From Flavobacteriales bacterium (GTDB lineage: Bacteria; Bacteroidota; Bacteroidia; Flavobacteriales_F; PHOS-HE28), in assembly GCA_016699575.1 (NCBI GenBank), contig CP064979.1:1178001-1242000 (forward strand): DNA of 64,000 nt. Reading direction: 5' to 3'. A model generated the notes under the pieces. It ran no database searches, was not told the DNA's origin, and worked only from the letters and a program-made list of their open reading frames with translations. This document shows positions 26,940 to 35,339 of this stretch, in pieces. Position 1 is the stretch's first letter. Every line of letters begins with the position of its first letter. A program made the position numbers and the translations under genes.

Positions 26940-28831
26940 TGAAGCACGCGACGCTCACCCCACTCCTGGCGCTGCTGGGCAGCGCACTGCTCGTCGGTTG
27001 CGCCGGCATCCGCCTCAACCAGGGCGAACAGGCGTACAACCGCATGGCCTACGACAAAGCATCGGCGAAGTATGCCTCGGTGCCAAAAGCCCTCATGGGC
27101 CGCGATGCCCGCCTGCATGCCGCCGAAGCCGCGCGATTGCGCGCAAGGGATATGGACGCCGCCGCTTGGTTCTCGAGCGCCGATAGTCTCGGCGCATTGA
27201 ACGGACCGGACGCGATGCACTACGGCCAGGTCCTCATGCGGCTCGATCGCACTTCCGATGCAGCCGACCTCTTCGGGCGCATCCTTGCGGAAAACCCGGA
27301 AGACAGGACCGCGCAGGACCTCTACGCCTCGTGCCTCAGCACCAAGTCGTTCTTCAAGAACACCACACGGTTCACCATCAATGAGCTGGTCCTCCCGGGG
27401 ATCCGCAATGTGTTCAGCGCGACACCCTACAAGCAAGGATTGCTCGTCGTGGGCGAACAGGACGCTCCATTGGCCACCACCAACCCGTGGAACGGGATGA
27501 GCTACCTCGACCTGTACTACAGCGAGAAGAAGACCATCGTCACCTGGCTGGAGGCACAACCGGTCCCCGGCAAAGTGAACGGCACCTACCATGAGGGCCC
27601 CGTGGCCATCAGTGCGGACGGGAAGACGATGTACTTCACGCGAAGCCACTACACCGACCGCAAACTCGCCAAGGACGAGGACGATGTCAGCCACTTGATG
27701 CTGTTCCGGGCAACATTGAACGGCGAAGCAGAATGGGACGATGTCCGCGCTTTCGCGTACAACGGGCTGGACTTTTCCACGGGCCATCCGGCGTTGAGCG
27801 CGGACGGACGGACCCTCTATTTCGCCAGCGACCGGCCAGGTGGTCACGGTGGCACAGACCTATGGATGAGCAGCGATAATGGCACCGGTTGGACCGAACC
27901 GGTGAACCTCGGCCCAACGGTGAACACACCCGGCAACGAGCTGTTCCCCACCATCAACGGGAACACGCTGTACTTCGCGAGCACGGCCCACGAGAACATG
28001 GGTGGTTTGGACATCTTCAGTACAACGCTGCAACATGAACGGTGGACCGAACCGGAGAATCTCGGCTATCCGATGAACACGGTGCACGACGATTTTGCCT
28101 TCGTCATGGAAGAGGGTGGCAATTCGGGCTATTTGTCCAGTGATCGCTCAGGGAACGACCGCATACACGCCTTCACGCTCAATGAGCGGATCTTCATGCT
28201 CGATGCCATCGTCATGGACAGCTCCGGTTTCCTGCCGCATGTTGAGGCCAAGTTGGTCAACGTGGAAACTTTGGAAGAGAACACCGCACTGACGGACAAG
28301 GACGGACGCGTCGCCTTCCCCCTTGCCGTGGAAAGCACTTATGACGTTACTGTACAGCGCGAAGGCTATCTGGCAGCCCGCAAACGGATCAGCACCAAGG
28401 GCCTTGCTATGAGCGATACGTTGGAGGCCAGGTTGAACCTTCTGGGCATCGAACTCAACAAGCCCATCGCCATCGAGAACATCTACTTCGACTACGACAA
28501 GTGGGACATCAGGCCCGATGCGGCCAAGGAACTTGACAAGCTTGTGGCGATCATCAAGGAGAACCCCGACCTGAACTTCGAACTGGGCTCGCACACAGAT
28601 GCCCGCGGTGGCGATCTCTACAACCTGGTACTCAGCGATGCCCGAGCGAACAGTACGGTGGACTACCTGATCCGTAGCGGTGCCGACCCGGCGCGCATCA
28701 AGGCCCAAGGCTACGGCGAAGAGCGACTGGTGAACACCTGCGGCAATGGTGTCAAGTGCACGGAGGAGGCCCATCAGGCCAACCGCCGGACCGAATTCAC
28801 CATCACCTATGTGAACATGGCCGGCAACTGA
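26939..28831 (+). CDS. PorE-like OmpA-family lipoprotein (TPR, PD40/WD40 propeller, CRD, OmpA_C)
   Basis: This 630-residue lipoprotein has a lipobox LLVGC (C21). It is followed by TPR-like helices (about 25-130), then a PD40-type propeller (about 140-400, with VAISADGKTMYFTRS, PALSADGRTLYFASDRPGG and FPTINGNTLYFASTA). A carboxypeptidase-regulatory-like beta domain (about 415-480) precedes a C-terminal OmpA domain (about 500-625). The OmpA part has IYFDYDKWDIRPDA, LGSHTDARG and QANRRTEFTI, the peptidoglycan-binding core. This order of domains matches PorE, the T9SS component thought to tie the outer-membrane machinery to peptidoglycan. Whether it is the core PorE or a paralog dedicated to this SprB is not settled by sequence alone; the operon position favours a dedicated role. 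Confidence 0.88.
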   Translation: MKHATLTPLLALLGSALLVGCAGIRLNQGEQAYNRMAYDKASAKYASVPKALMGRDARLHAAEAARLRARDMDAAAWFSSADSLGALNGPDAMHYGQVLMRLDRTSDAADLFGRILAENPEDRTAQDLYASCLSTKSFFKNTTRFTINELVLPGIRNVFSATPYKQGLLVVGEQDAPLATTNPWNGMSYLDLYYSEKKTIVTWLEAQPVPGKVNGTYHEGPVAISADGKTMYFTRSHYTDRKLAKDEDDVSHLMLFRATLNGEAEWDDVRAFAYNGLDFSTGHPALSADGRTLYFASDRPGGHGGTDLWMSSDNGTGWTEPVNLGPTVNTPGNELFPTINGNTLYFASTAHENMGGLDIFSTTLQHERWTEPENLGYPMNTVHDDFAFVMEEGGNSGYLSSDRSGNDRIHAFTLNERIFMLDAIVMDSSGFLPHVEAKLVNVETLEENTALTDKDGRVAFPLAVESTYDVTVQREGYLAARKRISTKGLAMSDTLEARLNLLGIELNKPIAIENIYFDYDKWDIRPDAAKELDKLVAIIKENPDLNFELGSHTDARGGDLYNLVLSDARANSTVDYLIRSGADPARIKAQGYGEERLVNTCGNGVKCTEEAHQANRRTEFTITYVNMAGN

Positions 28832-28835
28832 GGGC

Positions 28836-30371
28836 TCAAACCTTCTGCAAGCCGCCTTTCACAGCATCGCTGAAAGGCACCTCTTCGATCTTGGCGCGTG
28901 TCCAAGCCAGAAAGTCGAAGTATTTCAGCACCAAGCTTTGGTTGGGGTCCTTGAACAGCTCCAGTAGCTTTTCGTTCAAGCTCACGAACATTTCGCGCCT
29001 GGCATTCGGCTTCTGCGAGCGCGCCGCCTTCTTGATGTGGTCGATCAAGGCCACCTCAACCTCCAAAGCCCGGTGGCGCTTGCTCAGGAACCGTTGCGTG
29101 CTGCGGACGATGTACTCCAGCAGATCATAGTTGCCCAGTTCGTAGTGGACCACAAGGTTGAAGAGCCGGGCGTAGGCGAAGATGTCCTGGCGCAGGGTGG
29201 GTTCCGGATCGTTCAGCACCTTGTTGAGCCAGAACAGCGATTTGTTCACTTCGCCCGCACCGAAATGGACCACGGCCAGGTTGAACCAGAACTCGATCTC
29301 GTACTCCTTGCTCAGTCTTTGACCGAGGTCCTCCATGCCGTGCAGGATCGCGGGCACCAGTTCCAGCGCCTTCTTGTGCTCACCCATCCTTGCGAACAAG
29401 TGGAGCTCCGCTATCGAGCTGGCCGTGAAGGTCTGCACGTCGATGTCGATGCCTTGGAAGCCCTCTTGTCCCTTCAATGACCGCATGAGCTTGATGTTCT
29501 CACGCGCACTCTTGAAATCCTCCAGTTCGATCTGGCCCAGTATGATGTACTGCAGGGTGCGGATGTAGCGCTTGGTGAGGTCGGCCTTGATGTGTGGATG
29601 GGCATCCAGGATGCTCCTGACCTTGGTGAACTTCTCCAAGCTTGTCTTCCAGTCACGCTTGGCCCACTGGCAGAAGCCTTGCGTGTAGTAGCAGATGGTG
29701 GCAGCACGATGGCTCAGCGCCGTGTTCTTCCCTTTGATCAACTGGTGCTCGCTGATCTCCTCCACCATCGCGTGTTCCTCGTCACTGCGCACGTAGCCAC
29801 CACTGCGGAACACATAGTTGATCTTGCTGTAAAGGATGTGATAGGCCGCAAGGTTCCGTAGTTTCTCGATCACCTCCCGTTCTTCCTCGATCAGCGCATC
29901 CAGGTCTTTGGTGAATTCACCGCTCTCGTAGGCTTCCTCCAGCAACATCTTCTCCCAGTTCAACAGCTCGAACCAGTAGTAGAACCGCTCATTGTCCTTG
30001 GCAAGCCGTTTCGCCCGGTGCAGCACCTTGTTGCACTCCGTGTAGAGCGCCTTCTGGTAGAGGATCTCGATGTTCTTGATCTCCTGCTTGAGGATGCTGC
30101 TCACATTGCTCTCAGCGTAATACGCCCGGAGGGCCTTCAGGATGAGCTTGTACAGGTGGTTCTTCTCGCTCGGAAAGTGCCGGATGAAGACCTCTTTGGC
30201 GAACAGTTTCCGCAGTGCGTCCTCATCGTAGACCTCCTGCTTGTCCACTGCATCGAAGATCTTGATGTAGTTCTTCGGACCGCTTTGCAACGTGCTGTGC
30301 AACTTGAAGAAACGCTTCTCCGACTTGTTCAGTGACCGTATGAGATCGTGTAGTTCCGTGCTCGGCTTCAT
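28836..30371 (-). CDS. Conserved helical (TPR-like) protein of unknown function
   Basis: This 511-residue cytoplasmic protein has no signal peptide or membrane segment and is almost entirely helical. Repeated helix pairs such as YQKALYTECNKVLHRAKRLAKDNERFYYW, WKTSLEKFTKVRSILDAH and EVNKSLFWLNKVLND look like degenerate TPR units. No catalytic motif was found. It resembles an uncharacterised long helical protein seen in Bacteroidota, so it is treated as a scaffold or regulator of unknown partner. It converges on the sprB operon with only four bases between the stops, leaving no space for a terminator. The promoter region is shared with the divergent M23 peptidase gene. Confidence 0.78.
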   Translation of the reverse strand: MKPSTELHDLIRSLNKSEKRFFKLHSTLQSGPKNYIKIFDAVDKQEVYDEDALRKLFAKEVFIRHFPSEKNHLYKLILKALRAYYAESNVSSILKQEIKNIEILYQKALYTECNKVLHRAKRLAKDNERFYYWFELLNWEKMLLEEAYESGEFTKDLDALIEEEREVIEKLRNLAAYHILYSKINYVFRSGGYVRSDEEHAMVEEISEHQLIKGKNTALSHRAATICYYTQGFCQWAKRDWKTSLEKFTKVRSILDAHPHIKADLTKRYIRTLQYIILGQIELEDFKSARENIKLMRSLKGQEGFQGIDIDVQTFTASSIAELHLFARMGEHKKALELVPAILHGMEDLGQRLSKEYEIEFWFNLAVVHFGAGEVNKSLFWLNKVLNDPEPTLRQDIFAYARLFNLVVHYELGNYDLLEYIVRSTQRFLSKRHRALEVEVALIDHIKKAARSQKPNARREMFVSLNEKLLELFKDPNQSLVLKYFDFLAWTRAKIEEVPFSDAVKGGLQKV

Positions 30372-30485
30372 GCGCTGAATTCTTGGTCAGACAAAGGCTC
30401 TAAGGATCCCAAGGGAAGACGACCAAGGTAGGGATCCCGTTGTCCGGAACCGCCTCCGGTCTCAAGCCGGTGGTCGATGGGCGCC

Positions 30486-30493
30486 TACTTTCA
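30486..30493 (+). promoter_or_regulatory. -7 promoter element TACTTTCA of the M23 peptidase gene
   Basis: TACTTTCA lies 24 bases before the chosen ATG at 30518 and matches the recurring TAnnTTyG pattern except for the last base. The spacing supports the 30518 start over the upstream GTG or ATG-like frame opening. Confidence 0.45.
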
Positions 30494-30517
30494 CCGCCGT
30501 CGGAAGCAGCCGATCCA

Positions 30518-31489
30518 ATGCCGGAGCACAAGTACAGGTTCAACCCGAAGACGCTTGCCTACGAGCGCATCAGGCTCACCCCGTGGCAACGGGCGAAGCG
30601 CATTCTGTTCGTCCTATTGCCGGGACTGTTGGTAGGGGCCATCGCCTTTGCCGCGCTCTATCCGTTCGTGGACTCCCGAATGTCCGCCAGCCTTCGCCGC
30701 GAGAACGAACAGCTCCTCGCACAATATGTCCTGCTGAACCGGCAGATGGAAGAAATAGAGGCGGTGCTGTTCGACGTCCGTCGCCGCGATGACAACATTT
30801 ACCGCGTGATCTTCGAGGCGGACCCCATTCCACCGGAGGTGAGGCAAGCTGGCTCGGGTGGTATTGACCGATACCAAGGTCTGAAGGGTTACGCCAGCAG
30901 CGCGCGTGTAATGGAAACGCGCCAGCGCCTGGACAAGATCGCCAAGCAATTGGCTGTGCAGAGCATGAGCTTTGATGAGGTGGCCGACCTTGCCGTGCGC
31001 AAACAGGAAATGCTCGCCAGCATACCAGCGATACAGCCTGTGAAGAACGATGAACTCACACTACTGAGCAGCGGCTTCGGGGAACGCCTGCACCCGATCC
31101 ACAAGATCGTGAAATTCCACGCTGGCATGGACTTCACCGCCCCTGCCGGCACGGAGATACACGCTACGGGGGACGGCCGGGTGACCTATGCGGACTACGG
31201 CACGAACGGCTACGGGATCCACGTGATCGTTGACCACGGTTTCGACTACAGTACGCTGTACGCCCACATGAGCACGTTGAAAGTGCGTGTTGGCCAACGC
31301 GTCAAGCGGGGTGACCTTCTGGGCCTCATTGGCAATACAGGGCTGAGCGCTGGCCCGCACCTGCACTACGAAGTGCACAAGAACGGAGAGCCCATTGACC
31401 CGGCGAACTTCTTCTTCAACGATCTGACCGCAGAAGAGTACGCCCGTATGCTGGAGATCTCGCGCAACAGCAGCCAATCGCTGGATTGA
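30518..31489 (+). CDS. M23 family (LytM-type) peptidoglycan endopeptidase
   Basis: This is a zinc endopeptidase expected to cut peptidoglycan crosslinks in the periplasm. The metal ligands are H201 and D205 in HAGMD, and H283 in HLHYEV, with the conserved H281 and H250 (LYAHMST) beside the site, so the enzyme looks active. Residues about 28-50 (RILFVLLPGLLVGAIAFAALYPFVD) form one inner-membrane anchor, followed by a coiled-coil stretch (about 53-170) and the LytM domain (about 180-300). ATG 30518 gives 323 residues and the N-terminus MPEHKYRFNPKTLAYER, which looks natural. The frame opening at 30440 adds 26 residues and was rejected. It may act as a regulator of cell-wall hydrolysis or as a hydrolase itself. 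Confidence 0.9.
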   Translation: MPEHKYRFNPKTLAYERIRLTPWQRAKRILFVLLPGLLVGAIAFAALYPFVDSRMSASLRRENEQLLAQYVLLNRQMEEIEAVLFDVRRRDDNIYRVIFEADPIPPEVRQAGSGGIDRYQGLKGYASSARVMETRQRLDKIAKQLAVQSMSFDEVADLAVRKQEMLASIPAIQPVKNDELTLLSSGFGERLHPIHKIVKFHAGMDFTAPAGTEIHATGDGRVTYADYGTNGYGIHVIVDHGFDYSTLYAHMSTLKVRVGQRVKRGDLLGLIGNTGLSAGPHLHYEVHKNGEPIDPANFFFNDLTAEEYARMLEISRNSSQSLD

Positions 31490-31504
31490 CCGCAGTGCAA
31501 AACA

Positions 31505-31538
31505 AACAGGCCGGATGGCTCAACACATCCGGCCTGTT
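31505..31538 (-). terminator. Rho-independent terminator of the TlpA gene
   Basis: A perfect 13-base inverted repeat (AACAGGCCGGATG / CATCCGGCCTGTT) has an eight-base loop. On the minus strand it is followed by TGTTTTGC. The hairpin lies between converging genes and may also stop the M23 transcript, but the T-run favours the minus strand. Confidence 0.8.
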
Positions 31539-31556
31539 CGTCCCTGTGAAGGTTCC

Positions 31557-32129
31557 TCAGAGGCTCTTCACGTGCTTGTCGAGCTCTTGGTGAAGTCCCA
31601 TACCACGGAGGTTCTTGGCAAGGATGACGCCATCCGGGCCGATGAGCCAGCTGGCCGGAATGCCTTGCACTTGGTACAGCTTGGCACCGGCACTGCTCCA
31701 GTGCTTCAGGTCGCTCACGTGGTACTTCCAGTTGAGCTTGTCAGCGGCGATGGCTTGGGTCCACGCCGAGCGGCTACGGTCCAAGCTCACACTGAACACC
31801 TCGAAGCCTTTACCCTCCTTGAATTTGGCCTTGCTGTACTTGTCATAAGCAGCCACCACGTTGGGGTTCTCCCGACGGCACGGGCCGCACCAGCTTGCCC
31901 AGAAATCGATGAGCACGTATTTGCCCTTCAGCTCGCTCAGCTTGAGCACCTTGGTGCTATCGGCGTTCATGAAGGCGAGCTCGGGTGCCCGGTCGCCCAC
32001 GTTCAATCCGATCTTGGTTTCCCCGCCTTCGGGGGCTGCGCTGCGCTGTGAAAAACCATAGATGCCGAGTAGTACTACGGCCCCGATCAAGAAGATCCTG
32101 CCTGTGGACATGATGCTGCGGAGGTTCAT
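31557..32129 (-). CDS. TlpA-like thiol-disulfide oxidoreductase, membrane-anchored
   Basis: This thioredoxin-fold protein has the redox motif FWASWCGPCRRE (C81 and C84 with this start) and a hydrophobic N-terminal segment (GRIFLIGAVVLLGIYGF) that anchors or exports it. Such TlpA/ResA-like proteins reduce or rearrange disulfides in the periplasm, often for cytochrome maturation. The start is uncertain. ATG 32129 (MNLRSIMSTG) lies only four bases after a -7 element (TACTTTCG), which would make it leaderless, while ATG 32111 (MSTGRIFLIG) would allow a 15-20 base leader. A still longer frame, from 32189, would start inside the promoter and was rejected. The AAA-type kinase gene upstream ends about 57 bases before. 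Confidence 0.88.
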   Translation of the reverse strand: MNLRSIMSTGRIFLIGAVVLLGIYGFSQRSAAPEGGETKIGLNVGDRAPELAFMNADSTKVLKLSELKGKYVLIDFWASWCGPCRRENPNVVAAYDKYSKAKFKEGKGFEVFSVSLDRSRSAWTQAIAADKLNWKYHVSDLKHWSSAGAKLYQVQGIPASWLIGPDGVILAKNLRGMGLHQELDKHVKSL

Positions 32130-32133
32130 GCTG

Positions 32134-32141
32134 CGAAAGTA
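32134..32141 (-). promoter_or_regulatory. -7 promoter element TACTTTCG immediately before the TlpA start
   Basis: The element ends four bases before ATG 32129. If the usual Bacteroidota spacing applies, transcription begins at or just before that codon. Confidence 0.5.
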
Positions 32142-32185
32142 GAGGGGTGGGGCGGAGGAGCTGGCAGTCATCGTGCCAAGTTCCC

Positions 32186-32752
32186 TCAACGGTTGCGGTC
32201 CTGTTCGACTTTCCGCGCAATGGCCAAGGCCAGGTCCAACCTCGCCTGGCGATCGCCCAACAGAACGGTGTAGGGTTTCCCCAAGCTGTCAAGCAGGGCA
32301 ATGTGCCGTTGGAACAACCGCTCCCGGTCGCCGGGGTTCTCGCGCAGCGGATCCGGCTCCCACGCTATGCCTTCTGGGGAGCACAGTAACCAATGGTCGT
32401 AAGGCCGCTGCTCGGTCTGCACTGCGATCCACGGATCGCAACGACCATATTTCTCTGCTCCCCAAATGCGGAGGGTGATGAGGTCAGTGTCGCACACGAC
32501 GTGCGTTTGGCCGGGCCAGGCGGCCATGGCATCCTCCAGGTCCAGCTGGGCTTTCGCTATGGCAAGCAGATCACTCTCCCGATACGGCCTGTCCAACACC
32601 CCGAGGTATTCCCGCGCAACCTCGGGAACGTAAGCGCCCGGCCATGCGGTGCACAATCCTCCGGCCAAGGTGGTCTTCCCACAGCTCTCCGGTCCAGTGA
32701 TGACAAGCTTGGTCAAGCCAGCAGGATCCGTGAACGTTGATGCACGATCCAA
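32186..32752 (-). CDS. NadR/Ttd14-like P-loop nucleotide kinase domain protein
   Basis: This 188-residue soluble protein has a Walker A motif, ITGPESCGKTTLAG (about residues 18-31), and a conserved PEVAREYLG segment. The pairing of GPES[CG]GKTT with PE[VY]AREY is typical of the ribosylnicotinamide-kinase part of NadR and of AAA_28-type single-domain relatives. A later element, VVCDTDLITLRIW, is the usual acceptor-site region. The NMN adenylyltransferase domain and the repressor HTH of E. coli NadR are absent. The likely substrate is a small nucleoside, with nicotinamide riboside the best guess. It follows the cystathionine gamma-synthase gene by 13 bases, so the two are cotranscribed. Confidence 0.7.
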   Translation of the reverse strand: MDRASTFTDPAGLTKLVITGPESCGKTTLAGGLCTAWPGAYVPEVAREYLGVLDRPYRESDLLAIAKAQLDLEDAMAAWPGQTHVVCDTDLITLRIWGAEKYGRCDPWIAVQTEQRPYDHWLLCSPEGIAWEPDPLRENPGDRERLFQRHIALLDSLGKPYTVLLGDRQARLDLALAIARKVEQDRNR

Positions 32753-32765
32753 ACCCGCACGTGGC

Positions 32766-33905
32766 TCAAGCCAAGGCCATCTTCAGATCAGCCAAAAGAT
32801 CCTCAGCGTCCTCCAACCCAACGCTCAGGCGGATCAGAGTGTCCGCAAGCCCGTTCTTCATTCGCTCCTCCCGAGGGATGCTGGCGTGCGTCATGCTCGC
32901 CGGATGGCCAACAAGGCTCTCAACACCACCAAGGCTCTCGGCCAACGAGAACAGTTGCGTGTTGCGCAGGAAACGCAGTGCGTCGTCCATGTTATCGCCT
33001 TTCATCGTGAAGGAGATCATGCCGCCGAAGCCGCGCATTTGCCTGGCCGCCACAGTGTGGTTGATGTGCGACGGAAGTCCAGGCCAGTAAAGCTTGTCCA
33101 CTTTGGGATGGGCGCTCAGGAAATCAGCCACGGCCTTGCCGTTCTCGCAATGGCGTTGCATGCGCAGGTGCAGCGTCTTCAGACCGCGCAGCACCAGAAA
33201 GCAGTCTTGCGGACCGGGTGTGGCGCCACTGCTGTTCTGGATGAACGCAAGCCGCTCGGCCAGCGCCTTGTCCTTCACCACCAAGGCCCCCATCACCACA
33301 TCGCTGTGACCGCCGAGGTACTTGGTCACACTGTGCATCACGATGTCGGCACCCAGGTCGAGCGGTGTCTGCAGGTAAGGTGATGCGAACGTGTTGTCCA
33401 CCGCGAGCAGGCAGCTGTGCTTCTTGGCCAACGCGGCCATCGCCCCGATGTCGATGATGTTGAGCATCGGGTTGGTCGGTGTCTCGACCCACAACAGCTT
33501 CGTGTTCTTGCTGATGTGCTGCTCCACGGACGCGGCATCCCGCATGTCCACGAACTTGAACTTCAGACCGAAGCCCTCGAAGATCTTCGTGAACAGGCGA
33601 TAGGTACCACCATACAGGTCGTTGGTGCTCACCACTTCATCGCCCGGTTTCAAGAGCTTGCACAGCGCATCGATGCTGGCCATGCCGCTGCTGAAGCACA
33701 GGCCGTGCTGCCCGTTCTCCAGCGCCGCCAGCGCGTTCTGCAGGGCTGTGCGCGTGGGATTGTGGGTGCGGCTGTACTCATAGCCCTTGTGGTCGCCGGG
33801 GGCGGCCTGCACGTAGGTACTGGTCTGGAAGATGGGCGTCATGATGGCTCCCGTGCTGGGATCTGGTTCCACGCCGGCGTGGATGGCTTTGGTGCCGAAC
33901 TTCAT
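32766..33905 (-). CDS. Cystathionine gamma-synthase / Cys-Met metabolism PLP enzyme
   Basis: This 379-residue enzyme is a member of the Cys/Met metabolism PLP family (cystathionine gamma-synthase, gamma-lyase, beta-lyase, O-acetylhomoserine sulfhydrylase). The cofactor lysine is in SVTKYLGGHSDV near residue 198. Substrate-binding motifs are THNPTRTALQNALAALE near 53 and FSSGMASIDA near 78, with ETPTNPMLNIID near 143. Family subtype cannot be decided with certainty; the N-terminus FGTKAIHAGVEPDPSTGAI and the overall pattern fit gamma-synthase or gamma-lyase best. The longer frame from 34007 was rejected because ATG 33905 gives the family N-terminus and leaves a promoter (TACTTTCG) 38 bases upstream. 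It is divergent from the DMT transporter. Confidence 0.88.
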   Translation of the reverse strand: MKFGTKAIHAGVEPDPSTGAIMTPIFQTSTYVQAAPGDHKGYEYSRTHNPTRTALQNALAALENGQHGLCFSSGMASIDALCKLLKPGDEVVSTNDLYGGTYRLFTKIFEGFGLKFKFVDMRDAASVEQHISKNTKLLWVETPTNPMLNIIDIGAMAALAKKHSCLLAVDNTFASPYLQTPLDLGADIVMHSVTKYLGGHSDVVMGALVVKDKALAERLAFIQNSSGATPGPQDCFLVLRGLKTLHLRMQRHCENGKAVADFLSAHPKVDKLYWPGLPSHINHTVAARQMRGFGGMISFTMKGDNMDDALRFLRNTQLFSLAESLGGVESLVGHPASMTHASIPREERMKNGLADTLIRLSVGLEDAEDLLADLKMALA

Positions 33906-33943
33906 GGTATTGGATTGTGGCCCGCACCGCTGGCGGGCGGGCG

Positions 33944-33951
33944 CGAAAGTA
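33944..33951 (-). promoter_or_regulatory. -7 promoter element TACTTTCG of the cystathionine gamma-synthase operon
   Basis: The minus strand reads TACTTTCG, the same octamer as upstream of the genes at 6179 and 32129, and lies 38 bases before ATG 33905. Confidence 0.5.
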
Positions 33952-33993
33952 TCCTTCGCCGTTAGCACGTTGCGGCGGCGATCTTGCAGCCCG

Positions 33994-34917
33994 ATGCCCG
34001 ACCGCAAGCTTGCCGCGCACCTCGCGCTCTTCGTGGTGAACCTGATCTACGGCATCAACTACCCCATTGCCAAGAGCCTGATGCCGGGCGTGGTGGGCCC
34101 GTCCGGGTTCATACTGCTGAGGGTCCTTGGCGCGGGGCTCTTGTTCTGGGCGTGCAAAGCGGTTTGGCCGCAACGGGTGGATCGCAGCGACATCATCCGG
34201 TTCGTGCTGTGCGCGCTCACCGGCGTGGCCATCAACCAGCTGTTCTTCTTCCACGGGCTTATGCGCACTTCGCCCATCAATGCCAGCATCATCATGGTGG
34301 CTACGCCCATCCTGGTGCTGGCACTGAGCGCGGTGCTCATCGGCGAGCGGGTGACCTGGATGAAGATCCTGGGCGTCATCGCAGGTGCGGCTGGTGCGCT
34401 CACCCTGCTCTTCAACAGCGACGCAACGGACACCGGGGCAACGCTCAAAGGAGACCTGTTCATCCTGCTCAACGCGACGTCCTACGCGCTCTACCTCGGC
34501 ATGGTGAAGCCGTTGATGCGGAAGTACAGCGCCATCACGGTGATGAGCTGGTGCTTCCTCGTCGGTTCAATCGTGGTGGTGCCTTTCGGCTTCGGCGAAG
34601 TGCATGCAATGGAATGGTCGCAGCTCGACTTCAACGCCATCTGGAAGCTCCTCTTCGTGATCATCGGCGTCACCTTCATCGCCTACCTTCTGAACACTTG
34701 GGCCCTGCGCCACGTGGAACCCAGCGTGGTGGGCATCTACATCTACATGCAACCGGTGCTGGCCGTCTCGGTGACGTGGCTGGCCATGCAGCTTCCGTGG
34801 CTGGGTGACGGCTCATCTGGAAAACCGTTGGGGTTCGGCGCCCCGCAGATCATCAGCAGTGCGCTCATCTTTCTAGGTGTGTACTTGGTTGGGCGGTCGG
34901 ATGCCAGGCGCTCTTGA
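33994..34917 (+). CDS. EamA/DMT-family metabolite transporter
   Basis: This 307-residue integral membrane protein has ten predicted transmembrane helices, arranged as two EamA repeats. The first repeat runs from HLALFVVNLIYGINYPIAK to ILGVIAGAAGALTLLF and the second from LFILLNATSYALYLGMVKP to IISSALIFLGVYLVG. Motifs typical of the family include INQLFFFHGLMRTSPINASIIMVATPILVL and LNTWALRHVEPSVVGIYIYMQPV. Members move amino acids, nucleotides or other small metabolites, and the substrate is not visible here. A divergent position next to cystathionine gamma-synthase is suggestive of an amino-acid-related substrate but is weak evidence. ATG 33994 was chosen because the earlier in-frame ATGs lie inside the divergent gene. 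Confidence 0.88.
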   Translation: MPDRKLAAHLALFVVNLIYGINYPIAKSLMPGVVGPSGFILLRVLGAGLLFWACKAVWPQRVDRSDIIRFVLCALTGVAINQLFFFHGLMRTSPINASIIMVATPILVLALSAVLIGERVTWMKILGVIAGAAGALTLLFNSDATDTGATLKGDLFILLNATSYALYLGMVKPLMRKYSAITVMSWCFLVGSIVVVPFGFGEVHAMEWSQLDFNAIWKLLFVIIGVTFIAYLLNTWALRHVEPSVVGIYIYMQPVLAVSVTWLAMQLPWLGDGSSGKPLGFGAPQIISSALIFLGVYLVGRSDARRS

Positions 34918-34965
34918 CCGTTCAGGTAGATCCGACCGACGCTTCGTGTATTCCTCAAGGCAGCG

Positions 34966-35298
34966 ATGACCAAGAAAGAGAGCCCGAGCTTCTTCAAGAA
35001 GTACCTCTTCGTGTGGTTCCTCGTCGTACTCATCGGTCTACTCTCTGCGGCTCAGATGATCCACGATCACTACACGCTGAAGCCTGGCGTTCTCTGGACC
35101 TGCGAATGCACCGTTCTGGGCAACTCTGGAGGCTTCCTTCGCCAACCATCAACAACGAAGCTCAGGTGTGAAAGCCAGGACAGCACGTTCGTGACCTGGG
35201 CGCATAGAAGTGGAAGCTATCCCGTCGGGTCCCGATGGATCATTGAATTCGACAAGAGATGGCCGGCGCGTAGGAGCTATGTCCGGGAACTCAACTGA
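34966..35298 (+). CDS. Short membrane-anchored protein of unknown function
   Basis: This 110-residue protein has a basic N-terminus (MTKKESPSFFKKY), one hydrophobic helix (LFVWFLVVLIGLLSAAQ, about residues 14-30) and a polar, likely periplasmic, tail. The tail contains two cysteines in WTCECTVLGNSGG and one in LRCESQD, so a structural disulfide is possible. The last residues are Arg-rich (RRSYVRELN). I do not recognise the family. The codon use of this stretch looks slightly less GC-biased than that of its neighbours, so it may be a recent arrival. It ends about 40 bases before the yicC start and probably forms a single-gene transcript. Confidence 0.6.
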   Translation: MTKKESPSFFKKYLFVWFLVVLIGLLSAAQMIHDHYTLKPGVLWTCECTVLGNSGGFLRQPSTTKLRCESQDSTFVTWAHRSGSYPVGSRWIIEFDKRWPARRSYVRELN

Positions 35299-35326
35299 GC
35301 ATCAGAGGTTGGCGCGTTGCCCCAAC

Positions 35327-35334
35327 TACATTCG
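35327..35334 (+). promoter_or_regulatory. -7 promoter element TACATTCG, five bases before the yicC ATG
   Basis: TACATTCG is followed by CCGCC and the ATG, so the usual start-site spacing leaves a leader of about one or two bases. This points to leaderless translation of yicC. Confidence 0.5.
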
Positions 35335-35339
35335 CCGCC

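Noticed and set aside
28854..28877. Inverted repeat GCCTTTCA / TGAAAGGC as a terminator between the PorE-like and TPR-like genes
   Set aside because: It lies inside the 3' coding part of the minus-strand gene and has no T-run on either strand.
34618..34917. Possible frameshift or second gene in the DMT transporter
   Set aside because: The ten helices are continuous in one frame, with the expected two EamA repeats.
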